NCBI GenBank assembly: GCA_949482135.1
Contig: CASYFC010000002.1
Coordinates: 62,001 to 126,000, forward strand
Length of the DNA: 64,000 bases
From: an uncultured Clostridia bacterium
GTDB taxonomy: Bacteria > Bacillota > Clostridia > TANB77 > CAG-508
Reading direction: 5' to 3'
A program made the position numbers and the translations under genes. This document shows, piece after piece, positions 25,604 through 35,483 of this stretch; position 1 is the first letter of the stretch; each line of letters starts with the position of its first letter. The notes below the pieces were generated by a model. That model saw only the letters and a list, made by a program, of their open reading frames with translations. It made no database searches and was not told where the DNA came from.

Positions 25604-25636
25604 CGGAGTCTGCTTTAAGAGCAGGCTCCGTTTGTT
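25604..25636 (+). terminator. rho-independent terminator
   Basis: CGGAGTCTGCT / AGCAGGCTCCG stem with a 5-base loop and TTTGTT. Confidence 0.75.
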
Positions 25637-25788
25637 ATTTAATTTACAAGTTAATTATTCTGGAAGATAAAAAAAGATGAATTTATGAAAAAAATTAAAA
25701 AAATTTAAAAAAAGTGAAACTTTTTAAGTCTAAATTTGTATTATATATATAGTAGGATATATAAAATTAAAATTGGAGAAGTGATTAT

Positions 25789-26178
25789 ATGATAGCAGGA
25801 GTAATTGAAAGAGAAAATGTGGTTCAAATAATGGATGAAACTTATAATGAAAGAAAATTAAAAAATAAAATAGAAGAAGAACTTAAGAAACTAGAATATA
25901 ATTTTTCATATAAAGGAACAGTATATTTAGTTGATGCAATATATGTATTATATAATTTAAAAAAATCAGGAGAATACAATTTAGGAGAAGATGTTTATCC
26001 AATAGTAGCAGAACATTATAATACTGTTGCAAATAATATAAAATGTAATATAACAAATAGCACAGATAAAATGTTTTACGATTGTGAAGAAAAAGTTTTA
26101 AGAGCATATCTAAAAGAATTTACTTTTACAAAACCAGGTCCTAAGAAAATTATGGAAGCAGTTATAAAAAGACTATAA
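25789..26178 (+). CDS. stand-alone Spo0A C-terminal-like DNA-binding protein
   Basis: 129 residues, helical, soluble. The order KGTVYLVDAIYVLYNLKKSG, VYPIVAEHYNTVANNIKCNI and KPGPKKIMEAVIKRL follows the Spo0A effector domain (KGYxYLREAI ... LYPxIAxKFxTTxSRVERAI ... KPTNSEFIAxIA) without a receiver domain. It would bind DNA without a phosphorylation switch. AATTGGAGAAGTG precedes the ATG, and it has its own promoter region and terminator. A weaker relative is on the mobile element (14107-14502). Confidence 0.6.
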   Translation: MIAGVIERENVVQIMDETYNERKLKNKIEEELKKLEYNFSYKGTVYLVDAIYVLYNLKKSGEYNLGEDVYPIVAEHYNTVANNIKCNITNSTDKMFYDCEEKVLRAYLKEFTFTKPGPKKIMEAVIKRL

Positions 26179-26193
26179 TCCATTAAAATATAT

Positions 26194-26234
26194 AAAAGAG
26201 TATTATCAATATTTTTGGATAATGCTCTTTTTAT
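26194..26234 (+). terminator. rho-independent terminator
   Basis: AAAAGAGTATTATC / GGATAATGCTCTTTT stem, T-run. Confidence 0.75.
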
Positions 26235-26389
26235 TTAGTGTTAATTAAATATAAGATAAAAACTTTACTACTTAAAAGTAATGAAAATATTGACTGTAAA
26301 CTAAATGATGATATAATGTGTATGGTATTTGATAATAAATAGAAATAATAAATTTTAATTTAATAAAAGCAAAATTAGAGGAGATATTT

Positions 26390-27946
26390 ATGAAAAAAGG
26401 AAATTCACTAATACAAGTATTAGAAAAAAACAAATCCAAAATACAAATTATTTTTTTACAGATATTCTATTGGTTATTTGCGGTAGGAACATCGCTTTAT
26501 TTTAGAGATTCAGTTTTTGAAACTACAGAGGTAGTAAAAAATGTACTATTTATAGGGATGTTAATTATAGCATTATCAATAGATATTATGCTTATATTAT
26601 TTAAAAAGAAGAAAATAGATTTTCATAAACAATTTATTATTTTAGCAACAGTGTTAGGGATTTTTTATTTTTTAGCAACACCATTTGGAAATGGAACAGA
26701 TGAAGTATCACATTTCTTAAGAGTATTTAAAATTTCACAAAAATATACAAATATAAGCTTAGAAGAAGATTCTTTATTTCCACCAGCTTTTTCAAAATTA
26801 GTAGATTATAAAAATAATATAGAAATGAAATATACAAATTATATAAATGAATATGATGCATTTAGTATGAACTCTCCAGAAAGAAAAGATTTAATATCTG
26901 AATATTGGAATATAAAATTATATTCTCCTTTGCAATATATACCACAAGCAATAGGCGTAACTATAGGAAGAGTTATAAGCGATAATATAGTAACAATAGG
27001 AATGTGTGGAAGAATTACAGGTTATATTTTTTGGGTAGCAATGTGCGCTTTAGCTATAAAAATTGTACCAAATAAAAAAGCATTTTTTCTAATAATATGT
27101 TTACTTCCAGTTAATATATTCTCAGCAATATGTATTTCAGGAGATACAGTTACAAATGCAGTATGTACATTATTTATAGCAATTCTTTATAGAAAAATAT
27201 ATTTAAAAGAAAAAATAGTAAAAAAAGAAAAAATTTATTTAATTCTTTTAGCTTGTATGATTTCATTGTGTAAAATAGTATATTTACCATTTGTAACTTT
27301 AACATTGCTTTTAAAAAAAGACAATTTTGAGAGCAAAAAAGAATGGAAAAAATTTGTTACTATATTAATTGTTGCAAGTGTAATTGTAGGACTTAGTTGG
27401 TTTGTAATTGGAAGTATAAATTTAGCAAATTCAAATACAGCATCAAAAGATCAATTAAGATATATTTTAATGAATCCTTTTGAATTTTGTGGAATCATTA
27501 CAAGAACAATTTGTAAAGATGGTGATAAATTTATTTATCAATTATGTACAGGAAATGAACTGATGTGCCATGCTAAAACAACAGTATATCCAATAATTTC
27601 ATATATAGTTAGTATAGCTTTATTTATGTCATTATTTACAAATGAGGATAATAAAGTGTTAGAAGTTGATACATTAAGAAAAATATGGGTATCATTAATA
27701 ATTTTTGGAACAAGCTTATTAATTGCAACTGCTATATATATTCAATGGACTTCACTCCCTGGAATTGGAGGAATTGGAAATGAAGTTATAAAAGGAATTC
27801 AAGGAAGATATTTTATTCCAGTTGTATTACTATTAATTTTTGTTGCAAATAAAACCAAATTAAGTACAAATCAAAAAATATTAATTACTACAGTTGTATT
27901 AATGCAATTACCAGTTATTTGCCAAATAATGAATGTTTTTGCATAG
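26390..27946 (+). CDS. DUF2142 family multi-pass membrane protein
   Basis: 518 residues with about 12 transmembrane helices. The family hallmark is an outer loop early in the protein, FLATPFGNGTDEVSHFLRVFKIS, with the acidic DE and His found in DUF2142 and related GT-C type glycosyltransferases; the late QGRYFIPVVLLLIF also fits. These proteins are thought to act in surface polysaccharide or teichoic acid modification using lipid-linked sugars. AGAGGAGATATTT precedes the ATG. It is transcribed alone. Confidence 0.75.
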   Translation: MKKGNSLIQVLEKNKSKIQIIFLQIFYWLFAVGTSLYFRDSVFETTEVVKNVLFIGMLIIALSIDIMLILFKKKKIDFHKQFIILATVLGIFYFLATPFGNGTDEVSHFLRVFKISQKYTNISLEEDSLFPPAFSKLVDYKNNIEMKYTNYINEYDAFSMNSPERKDLISEYWNIKLYSPLQYIPQAIGVTIGRVISDNIVTIGMCGRITGYIFWVAMCALAIKIVPNKKAFFLIICLLPVNIFSAICISGDTVTNAVCTLFIAILYRKIYLKEKIVKKEKIYLILLACMISLCKIVYLPFVTLTLLLKKDNFESKKEWKKFVTILIVASVIVGLSWFVIGSINLANSNTASKDQLRYILMNPFEFCGIITRTICKDGDKFIYQLCTGNELMCHAKTTVYPIISYIVSIALFMSLFTNEDNKVLEVDTLRKIWVSLIIFGTSLLIATAIYIQWTSLPGIGGIGNEVIKGIQGRYFIPVVLLLIFVANKTKLSTNQKILITTVVLMQLPVICQIMNVFA

Positions 27947-27965
27947 TATATTAAAAAATAAAAGC

Positions 27966-28006
27966 AGAAGAGCCCCCTGCATGTAGCAAGGGGCTCTTCT
28001 ATTTTT
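27966..28006. terminator. bidirectional terminator
   Basis: Perfect stem AGAAGAGCCCC / GGGGCTCTTCT with T-run, between convergent genes. Confidence 0.85.
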
Positions 28007-28011
28007 AACAT

Positions 28012-28401
28012 TTAAGGGAGACATATAATAGGTTCGTATATACCCTCTGTGATAAGCTCATTATTTTCGTCATAGTAGGTGGTAAGTTCCATTTCGATAT
28101 TATCACCTATCTCATATGAGTCATACAATGATTTCATATCATATGTCCTTGTGATGCCGTCATATTCAATTGTAACATTATACTCCGCAGGAAAATGTTT
28201 CCATTTCCACCGGAATTTTCTTTTCCAAGCGTCAAAGTGATAGCCATAGTCGGAGTGTGACTCAACATACTCTTTGTTAGTGACCACAGCGGTGACAGTT
28301 TGGGTTTCGGATTGAACATTTGTGCATCCTGTCATAAAAAGACAAGAAAGCAGAACGATTGCAAGGATTAATGAGGTGTGCGATAAAAACTTTTTTGTCA
28401 T
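28012..28401 (-). CDS. small lipoprotein of foreign composition
   Basis: 129 residues with a lipoprotein signal (lipobox LFMTGC at Cys 26). The outer part holds KRKFRWKWKHFPAEYNVTIE and ends YEPIICLP. Family not recognised. GC is raised compared with flanks, and an in-frame CGG encodes the R of FRWKW, as in other acquired genes of the window. AAAAGGAGATTATAGT precedes the ATG. Confidence 0.6.
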   Translation of the reverse strand: MTKKFLSHTSLILAIVLLSCLFMTGCTNVQSETQTVTAVVTNKEYVESHSDYGYHFDAWKRKFRWKWKHFPAEYNVTIEYDGITRTYDMKSLYDSYEIGDNIEMELTTYYDENNELITEGIYEPIICLP

Positions 28402-28638
28402 ACTATAATCTCCTTTTGCTTGTTCTCAAATCTTAATTTCAGATTTGGAAAAAATATAGAACTTCATAAATATTATAACATAATTATATATATAATTCAA
28501 ATACATAGTTATTATGTTATGTTTTTGAAAAAACAAACTAAATAAAAAATAGAGAAAATGAAAGAAAAAAAGAGAAAATACTATATATTACATAAAAAAA
28601 GTAAAAAAATAGTTTTTTTGAACAATTTTGAACTAATA

Positions 28639-28666
28639 TTGACTTTTTTTGTTTATATGTTATAAT
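28639..28666 (+). promoter_or_regulatory. promoter of mgtE
   Basis: TTGACT (28639-28644), 16 bases, TATAAT (28661-28666). The leader before mgtE is only about 65 bases, too short for an M-box magnesium riboswitch. The AT-rich stretch 28402-28638 shows nothing else I can name. Confidence 0.65.
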
Positions 28667-28736
28667 AAATATGTTTAGTAATTTACATAATCAATGAGAA
28701 TGAATATTATATAAAGATAAGATAGGAGGAAAAAAC

Positions 28737-30080
28737 ATGAATGAAGAAATAATAGAAGAAGTAGTAAATTTAGTAGAGAATAAAAAAATAAAACAACTAC
28801 GTGAATTTCTAGATACTATTAATGAGGCAGATTTTCCAACTATTTTTGAAGAATTAGATGATGAAAAAACAATAATGGTATATAGATTATTATCAAAAGG
28901 AAAAGCAGCAGAAGTATTTGTAGAACTGGAATCGGATGATCAAGAAAGATTGATAAATTGCTTAACAGATAAAGAAATAAAAAATGTAATGAACGAATTA
29001 TATATGGATGATGCAGTTGATTTAATAGAAGAGATGCCATCAAATGTTGTAAAAAGGATACTTGCAAATACAAAGCTTGAGGATAGAAAAATAATAAATG
29101 AACTTTTAAAATATCCAGAAGATACAGCAGGAACTGTTATGACAACAGAATTTATGGATTTAAAAGAAAATATGACAGTAGAGGAAGCATTTCAGAGAAT
29201 AAAGAAAAAGGCATTAAAATCAGAAACGGTTTATAATTGTTATGTGTTATCTACAGATAGAAAATTACTTGGAATTGTTGATATAAAAGCACTTTTAATT
29301 GCTGAAAGAGATACTTTAGTAAAGGACATAATGGAAACAAATATAATAAAAGCACAAACAATTGATGATAAAGAAGAAACAGCGAAATTGTTTGATAAAT
29401 ATGATGTAGTTGCAGTTCCAGTAGTAGATAAAGAAGATAGATTAGTAGGCATTATAACAATAGATGATGCTATAGATGTAATGCAAGAAGAGGCATCAGA
29501 AGACTTTGAATTAATGGCTGCTATGTCGCCAACAGATGAATCTTATTTTAAAACGAGTGTATTTTCACATGCAAAAAACAGAATTGTATGGTTACTAGTA
29601 TTAATGATTTCTGCAATGTTAACAGGAGCAATAATAGAACATTTTGAAGCATCAATTGCCACACTTCCAATTTTGGTATCATTTATACCAATGCTTATGG
29701 GAACAGGAGGAAACTGTGGAGCACAGAGTTCCACACTTATAATAAGAGGTTTAGCAACAGATGAAATTAGTCCAAAGGATTGGCTAAAAGCTGTTTGGAA
29801 AGAAATAAGAGTTGCTGTAGTGGTTGGAATTGTTCTTGCTATAGCTAATACATTAAGAATTGTAATTCAATATAGAGAATTAAAAATAGCTTTAGTGGTA
29901 TCTGCTACAATGGTTTGTACTGTTATTGTTTCAAAAATATTGGGATGTTTATTACCAATAGGAGCGAAAAAACTAAAAATGGATCCAGCAATAATGGCAG
30001 CACCATTACTTACAACTGTTGTAGATGCTACTACAGTACTAATATTTTTTACAATTGCAACATCGGCATTTAATTTATAA
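28737..30080 (+). CDS. mgtE: MgtE magnesium transporter
   Basis: 447 residues, the usual length. The N-terminal superhelical domain (1-130) is followed by a tandem CBS pair (about 135-255: YPEDTAGTVMTTEFMDL ... VVAVPVVDKEDRLVGIITIDDAIDV) and five transmembrane helices (about 285-445). The pore helix contains the conserved PILVSFIPMLMGTGGNCGAQS. MgtE is a Mg2+ channel of the cytoplasmic membrane that closes when its CBS and N domains bind Mg2+. AGGAGG lies 8 bases upstream. It has a single-gene transcript. Confidence 0.95.
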   Translation: MNEEIIEEVVNLVENKKIKQLREFLDTINEADFPTIFEELDDEKTIMVYRLLSKGKAAEVFVELESDDQERLINCLTDKEIKNVMNELYMDDAVDLIEEMPSNVVKRILANTKLEDRKIINELLKYPEDTAGTVMTTEFMDLKENMTVEEAFQRIKKKALKSETVYNCYVLSTDRKLLGIVDIKALLIAERDTLVKDIMETNIIKAQTIDDKEETAKLFDKYDVVAVPVVDKEDRLVGIITIDDAIDVMQEEASEDFELMAAMSPTDESYFKTSVFSHAKNRIVWLLVLMISAMLTGAIIEHFEASIATLPILVSFIPMLMGTGGNCGAQSSTLIIRGLATDEISPKDWLKAVWKEIRVAVVVGIVLAIANTLRIVIQYRELKIALVVSATMVCTVIVSKILGCLLPIGAKKLKMDPAIMAAPLLTTVVDATTVLIFFTIATSAFNL

Positions 30081-30093
30081 TTTTAATATTTAT

Positions 30094-30124
30094 AAATAGT
30101 CACAATATTGTGGCTATTTTTTTC
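30094..30124 (+). terminator. rho-independent terminator
   Basis: AAATAGTCACA / TGTGGCTATTT type stem with T-run after mgtE. Confidence 0.7.
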
Positions 30125-30214
30125 TAAAAAAATCTTATTGAAATTCTTAAACTTAAAGTTTAAAAGCAAAATAAAATGCGTATATTATTAGTAAGATTTT
30201 CCAGGAGGTTTTTT

Positions 30215-32644
30215 ATGGTATATAAATTTACAAAATGTGGAGAAAAAGTTTTGTCTATATCAAATGAACTTGCAATAGATTTAGGACATAGTTATATTGG
30301 AACAGAACATATTTTGTATGGACTTGTTTGTGAAGAAAATGGAGTGGCAGGTAAAGCTTTAATAAAGCAAAATTTAACACCAGAAGACATTTTAGATGAA
30401 ATAGAAGATTTAATTGGTGGTAAAGTAAAAGAAGATTTTAGTGTTTTGGGTTTTACGCCTAGAACTAAGAAAATATTAGAGAATTCTTATATGGAAGCCA
30501 AGAGATTAGGAACAAATTATATTGGAACAGAACATATTTTAATAGGATTGTTAAAAGAAACAGAATGTATTGCAAATAGAATATTAGAAGCACTAGATAT
30601 AAAAATAGATAAGATATATTCAGATATGGCAGATATATTAAATGATTATGAAAATGATAGTAAAAATAAATCAGAGAAGGAGGATAAAAATCGTAATAAT
30701 ACTCAAAGTTTAAATCAATTTGGAAATGATTTAACAAAGCAAGCTAAAGAAGGAAGATTAGATCCTGTAATAGGAAGAAATGAAGAAACAGATAGAATCA
30801 TAGAAGTGTTGTCAAGAAGAACTAAAAATAATGCGTGCTTAATTGGAGAACCAGGAGTTGGAAAAACAGCAGTAATTGAAGGGCTAGCACAGAAAATTGT
30901 AAGTAATAATGTACCAGAAAATCTAAAAAACAAAAAAGTAATAACATTAGATATACCATCATTAGTTGCAGGGGCTAAATATAGAGGAGACTTTGAAGAA
31001 AGAGTAAAAAAATGTTTAGCAGAAGCAAAAAAGATGAAAGATATTATTTTGTTTATAGATGAAATTCATACTATTGTTGGAGCAGGAGCTGCTGAAGGAG
31101 CAATTGATGCTGCAAATATATTAAAACCAATGCTTGCAAGAGGAGAAATACAGCTTATAGGTGCTACAACCTTAAAAGAATATAGAAAATATATAGAAAA
31201 AGATCAAGCGTTAGAAAGAAGATTTCAACCAATTTATGTAGAGGAACCAAGCATAGGAAATACAATAGAAATTTTAAATGGTATAAAGAGTAAATATGAA
31301 GATCATCATAAGGTAAAAATAACAAATGAAGCTATAAAAGCTGCTGTAGAACTTTCAAATAGATATATAAATGATAGATTTTTACCAGATAAAGCAATAG
31401 ATTTAATTGATGAGGCTTCATCTAAAGTAAAATTGAAATCTTATGTAGAACCAACTGAACTAAAGAAAAAAGAAAACGAATTAGATACAATAATTAATTT
31501 AAAAGAAAGTGCAATTGTATCTCAAGACTATGAAAAAGCCGCCAATTTACGTGATAGAGAAAGAGAATTATTAGAAGAACTTGAAGATGAAAATGATAAA
31601 TGGAATGAAATAAAAAATAAAAAAGTGATTACTATAGATAAATCAGATATAGAAAATATAATATCTAAATGGACTGGAATTCCAGTTTATAAAATTTCAG
31701 AAAGTGAAAATGAAAAATTAAAAAATTTAGAAAAGAATTTAGAGAAAAAAGTAATTGGTCAAAATGATGCAATAAAGTCTATTTCAAAAGCAATTCGAAG
31801 AAGTAGAGTAGGACTTAAAGACCCTAATAGACCAATAGGATCATTTTTGTTTTTAGGTCCAACAGGAGTAGGAAAAACTGAACTTACAAAAGCTCTAGCA
31901 GAATGCTTATTTGGAAGCGAAAATTCCATGATAAGAATTGATATGTCTGAATATATGGAAAGTTCATCAGTTTCAAAATTAATTGGTTCTCCTCCTGGAT
32001 ATGTAGGTTATGATGATTCAAATGAATTTACAGAAAAAGTTCGCTTGAAACCTTATTCAGTAATTTTATTTGATGAAATAGAAAAAGCTCATCCAGATGT
32101 TCTTAACTTATTATTACAAATTTTAGAGGATGGAGTTTTAACAGATAGTCAAGGGAGAAAAATTAATTTTAAAAATTCTATAATAATAATGACATCTAAT
32201 ATAGGAGCAAGAAAAATTGTAGATAAGAAAAAATTAGGATTTTCAAGTGATATGGAGATAGAAGAAAAAGAATATAATGATATAAAAAAAGATGTTATGC
32301 AAGAAGTAAAAAGAGAGTTAAAACCAGAGTTTATAAACAGATTAGATGAAATTATTATTTTCCATAAGTTGGAAAAAGAACAATTAAAAATGATTGTAGA
32401 TATAATGCTTAATAAACTACTAAAAAGATTAAATACACAAGAATATTATTTAGAAATAGATGATTCTGTAAAAGAATTTCTTATAGATAAAGGTTATGAA
32501 AAAGAATTTGGAGCAAGACCAATAAGAAGAGCTATACAAAATTATTTAGAAGATGTGCTTGCAGATGAAATATTGAATGAAAATATAAAGAAAAATGAAA
32601 AGAAATGTATATTAGTAAATAGTCAGAAAATAATAGTAAAATAA
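30215..32644 (+). CDS. clpC: ClpC-type AAA+ unfoldase
   Basis: 809 residues from ATG 30215, chosen for AGGAGG 7 bases upstream (an ATG at 30176 has none). Order: two Clp-N repeats (1-145), AAA module 1 with Walker A GEPGVGKT and Walker [10 protein letters not shown], a UVR-containing middle domain ([17 protein letters not shown]), AAA module 2 with GPTGVGKTE and [10 protein letters not shown], and the C-terminal small domain. ClpC unfolds proteins for ClpP. Unusually for a Firmicute, no ctsR, mcsA or mcsB lies beside it. Confidence 0.93.
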   Translation: MVYKFTKCGEKVLSISNELAIDLGHSYIGTEHILYGLVCEENGVAGKALIKQNLTPEDILDEIEDLIGGKVKEDFSVLGFTPRTKKILENSYMEAKRLGTNYIGTEHILIGLLKETECIANRILEALDIKIDKIYSDMADILNDYENDSKNKSEKEDKNRNNTQSLNQFGNDLTKQAKEGRLDPVIGRNEETDRIIEVLSRRTKNNACLIGEPGVGKTAVIEGLAQKIVSNNVPENLKNKKVITLDIPSLVAGAKYRGDFEERVKKCLAEAKKMKDIILFIDEIHTIVGAGAAEGAIDAANILKPMLARGEIQLIGATTLKEYRKYIEKDQALERRFQPIYVEEPSIGNTIEILNGIKSKYEDHHKVKITNEAIKAAVELSNRYINDRFLPDKAIDLIDEASSKVKLKSYVEPTELKKKENELDTIINLKESAIVSQDYEKAANLRDRERELLEELEDENDKWNEIKNKKVITIDKSDIENIISKWTGIPVYKISESENEKLKNLEKNLEKKVIGQNDAIKSISKAIRRSRVGLKDPNRPIGSFLFLGPTGVGKTELTKALAECLFGSENSMIRIDMSEYMESSSVSKLIGSPPGYVGYDDSNEFTEKVRLKPYSVILFDEIEKAHPDVLNLLLQILEDGVLTDSQGRKINFKNSIIIMTSNIGARKIVDKKKLGFSSDMEIEEKEYNDIKKDVMQEVKRELKPEFINRLDEIIIFHKLEKEQLKMIVDIMLNKLLKRLNTQEYYLEIDDSVKEFLIDKGYEKEFGARPIRRAIQNYLEDVLADEILNENIKKNEKKCILVNSQKIIVK

Positions 32645-32694
32645 ATTGTTATTTGTATAACTAAATTATTATTTAAATATTAAGTATTTTGGGC

Positions 32695-32794
32695 TAACTA
32701 CAATATAAAAATTCTAAAATATGCTCGTTCAAGCTAATTTTCATAGAAATTACTTTCAATTCGTTTATATTTTTTAATTTTTATATTGTAGTTA
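32695..32794. repeat. perfect 19-bp inverted repeats, 62 bases apart
   Basis: Left arm TAACTACAATATAAAAATT (32695-32713), right arm its exact reverse complement (32776-32794). The centre has no obvious coding content. It lies between convergent clpC and the cation transporter, so it may be a large shared terminator or a tiny MITE-like element. Confidence 0.6.
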
Positions 32795-32826
32795 TCTCGA
32801 AAAATCAATGAGCAAAATTACAATTT

Positions 32827-33696
32827 CTAATCTAAATTAGTAGGATGTACATGAACTACTGCTTTGTCAATTTTCTCTAGCGCTTCAACATCTTTTTCTA
32901 AATGATTAGCTAGTTTGTGACTTTCATATGTGCTCATATTGCCATCAACTGCAATTGTAAAAATAACAAAATATTTATATCCAATAGGAGTAGAATAAAG
33001 ATTATAACAATTTTTTATATCCTCATGTTCTTTTACCAAATTCATAATTGTTTCTTTTGTTTGTTCATCTAAAGAAATATCCATTAAAACATTATAGCTT
33101 TCGATAAAAATTTTAATTCCTGTTATTAATATCCAAAGAGAAATTCCAATACCAACAATACCATCAATCCAAAATATTCCATATAATCCACCTATAATTG
33201 AAATTAGAGTGAAAGTAGTTACTATACAATCATTTCGGTGATCTTGATAATTAGATTTTAATAAAATGCTATCATATTTTTTAAACATTTTTTTTGTGTA
33301 TAAATATAAACAAAATTTTATAATTATTGTAATAATACAAACTATTATTAGAAACCATGAGAATTCGAAGTGCGATTTGTATACTAAACTTAGAATAGAG
33401 TCTATAAATAGTTTTAAAGAAACTAAAATCATTGTTATACTAATAAATAATGAGAATATGTACTCTGCTTTTCCATGACCAAAATTGTGATCATTATCCT
33501 TAGGTTCGCTAGAAATTTTATTACCTATAAATGTCATTAAAGAAGCAATAATGTCAGATGCACTGTTTACACTATCTGCAATCATAGATTGACTTTTACT
33601 TAAAAAACCAATAGTACCTTTTATTAATAATAAAAATATGTTTCCAAAAATTCCAGCTAATCCAGCTTTTTTTATATCTTTAAATTTCTTTTCCAT
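32827..33696 (-). CDS. cation diffusion facilitator (CDF) transporter
   Basis: 289 residues from ATG 33696, which has AAGAGGT at a good distance (an upstream ATG at 33714 does not). Six transmembrane helices in the first 205 residues, with the metal-site motifs SMIADSVNSASD (the HxxxD/DxxxD type of helix 2) and YQDHRNDC in helix 5, and FGHGKAEY after helix 2. A C-terminal ferredoxin-like domain ends VHVHPTNLD. CDF proteins export Zn, Mn or Fe in exchange for protons; the D-D helix-2 pattern leaves the metal open. Confidence 0.9.
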   Translation of the reverse strand: MEKKFKDIKKAGLAGIFGNIFLLLIKGTIGFLSKSQSMIADSVNSASDIIASLMTFIGNKISSEPKDNDHNFGHGKAEYIFSLFISITMILVSLKLFIDSILSLVYKSHFEFSWFLIIVCIITIIIKFCLYLYTKKMFKKYDSILLKSNYQDHRNDCIVTTFTLISIIGGLYGIFWIDGIVGIGISLWILITGIKIFIESYNVLMDISLDEQTKETIMNLVKEHEDIKNCYNLYSTPIGYKYFVIFTIAVDGNMSTYESHKLANHLEKDVEALEKIDKAVVHVHPTNLD

Positions 33697-33845
33697 AATA
33701 AAACCTCTTATCAAAATATTTAGTATATATTATTATATTTATAAGATATATGATAACATAGAATAAAAAAATTACAAGATATTGATTCTAAAAAATCTAT
33801 ATGTTATAATCACCATAGTTAACAAAAGAAAGATAGGTGTTATAA

Positions 33846-34178
33846 TTGGCATTTGTAGTAATAATCGTAATTTTAGTAATGATAATAATATTCTTATCTC
33901 TACTAGCAGTTATGCAAATAAAAATGGCTGGAATGGAGGTAAAAGATTTCTGGTCTTTTATTAAAGCAAATGAAACTTTAAATAAATTATATGCTTTTTC
34001 ATTAAGATATGAAAAATTAACACCACAACAACAAGTTTTATTTTTAAAAGAAGCAGATGAAGTGTTTGAAGCCTTTAGAAAGGTTCCAGATGCATTATGG
34101 GAAGAAGATTACGAAAAATATATGGAAATTTTAAATAAATATAAAGATATAAGAATTACAAGATGGGAATCTAAATAA
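33846..34178 (+). CDS. small single-helix membrane protein, unknown function
   Basis: 110 residues from a TTG start with AGATAGGTG upstream. One N-terminal helix (about 2-25), then a soluble helical tail containing LRYEKLTPQQQVLFLKEADEVFEAFRKVP and YEKYMEILNKYKDIRI. I do not recognise the family. It sits between a cation transporter (opposite strand) and a cysteine desulfurase gene, with its own terminator. Confidence 0.6.
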   Translation: MAFVVIIVILVMIIIFLSLLAVMQIKMAGMEVKDFWSFIKANETLNKLYAFSLRYEKLTPQQQVLFLKEADEVFEAFRKVPDALWEEDYEKYMEILNKYKDIRITRWESK

Positions 34179-34188
34179 TAAGTTCACA

Positions 34189-34233
34189 AAAAATATCAAT
34201 TTTTCATAGTATATAGAAAATTGATATTTTTTT
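34189..34233 (+). terminator. rho-independent terminator
   Basis: AAATATCAATTTTTC / GAAAATTGATATTT stem followed by a long T-run; the next start codon is only 20 bases on, so it may also act as an attenuator. Confidence 0.7.
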
Positions 34234-34253
34234 GTTTTTGGGAGAATTTATTT

Positions 34254-35396
34254 ATGAAAATAAGATATTTTGATCATGCTGCTACAACTAGTGTTGATGA
34301 TGAAGTTTTAAAAAATATGCTACCATATTTTAGTGAAAATTTTGGAAATCCATCTTCTATTTATAGTATTGGAAAAGAAAATAAAGAAGCTATAAGTTTG
34401 GCAAGAATGAAAATTGCTACAATTTTAAATTGTAAAGTAAATGAAATTTATTTCACTAGTGGCGGAACGGAAAGTGATAATATGATTTTAAAAGGAATTG
34501 CTTTTGCAAATAAAAGATATGGAAATCATATAATTACAACAAAAATAGAGCATCCAGCTATATTAAATACTTGTGAATTTCTAGAAAGATTTGGATATAG
34601 AGTAACATATCTAACTCCTAACTCAAAAGGGATAATTAGTGCAACAGATGTCGAAAGAGCAATTAATAGAAATACAATATTGATAAGTGTAATGTATGCT
34701 AACAATGAAATTGGAACAATTCAGCCAATTAGGGAAATAGGACTAATTGCAAAGAAATATGGAATATATTTTCATACTGATAGCGTTCAGGCTGTGGGAA
34801 ATGAGTTAATAAATGTAAAGACTTCCAATATAGGAGCACTGTCAATATCTGGTCATAAATTTTATGGACCAAAAGGAATTGGAATTGCTTATATTAATGA
34901 AGGAATTAACTTTTTAAGAATACAGGATGGAGGGCATCAGGAAAGAGATAAAAGGGGAGGAACAGAAAATGTTCCAGGAATAGTAGGAATCTCTAAAGCG
35001 TTAGAAATAGCAACTAATAATATAAAAAATTATAATAGACAATTGAAAGAATTAAGAAATTATTATATTTCAGAAGTACAGAAAAGAATTCCTAGTACAA
35101 AAATTAATGGGGATATGAATTCAAGACTTTCAGGAAATGCTAATATTAGTTTTAGTGGAGTAGATGGAAGTAAACTTGTAGAAATGCTTGCTGAAAAAGG
35201 CATTTGTACTTCAAGTGGTTCAGCATGTAGTGCTGGATTTGTAAAGAGTTCACATGTATTGTTAGCAATGGGAATGCCTAACTTTTTAGCCAAAAGTGCA
35301 TTAAGAGTAACTTTCGGTAGGGAAAATACAATTGAAGATACTAAATTTTTATTAGATGAATTAGAAGAATGTGTGAAAAAATTAAGAAATATATAA
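34254..35396 (+). CDS. cysteine desulfurase (NifS/IscS family)
   Basis: 380 residues from ATG 34254 (GGGAGAA 8 bases upstream). A pyridoxal-phosphate class V aminotransferase fold: FDHAATT at the start, GGTESDN, HTDSVQAVG, the PLP-lysine motif SGHKFYGPKGIG, RGGTENVPGI, and the catalytic cysteine loop SSGSACSAG near residue 325. It takes sulfur from cysteine for Fe-S clusters or tRNA thiolation. No iscU or mnmA follows here, so the pathway it serves is open. Transcribed alone. Confidence 0.92.
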   Translation: MKIRYFDHAATTSVDDEVLKNMLPYFSENFGNPSSIYSIGKENKEAISLARMKIATILNCKVNEIYFTSGGTESDNMILKGIAFANKRYGNHIITTKIEHPAILNTCEFLERFGYRVTYLTPNSKGIISATDVERAINRNTILISVMYANNEIGTIQPIREIGLIAKKYGIYFHTDSVQAVGNELINVKTSNIGALSISGHKFYGPKGIGIAYINEGINFLRIQDGGHQERDKRGGTENVPGIVGISKALEIATNNIKNYNRQLKELRNYYISEVQKRIPSTKINGDMNSRLSGNANISFSGVDGSKLVEMLAEKGICTSSGSACSAGFVKSSHVLLAMGMPNFLAKSALRVTFGRENTIEDTKFLLDELEECVKKLRNI

Positions 35397-35407
35397 GTTA
35401 ATAATAA

Positions 35408-35457
35408 AAATGGAAAGGGCGGAGAAGTTAATATAACATTTCTCCGCTCTTTCCAAC
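35408..35457 (-). terminator. terminator of the GC-rich gene
   Basis: Stem GGAAAGGGCGGAGAA / TTCTCCGCTCTTTCC (one wobble); on the minus strand followed by TTTTT. Confidence 0.75.
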
Positions 35458-35483
35458 ATGTTGCTTGAGGACAGGTATGATGC

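Noticed and set aside
28667..28736. Magnesium riboswitch (M-box) before mgtE
   Set aside because: The leader is only about 65 bases, too short, and no M-box core is visible.
33782..33964. Alternative frame overlapping the small membrane gene at 33846
   Set aside because: Composition is not protein-like and the TTG-started frame has the better ribosome site and a clear membrane helix.
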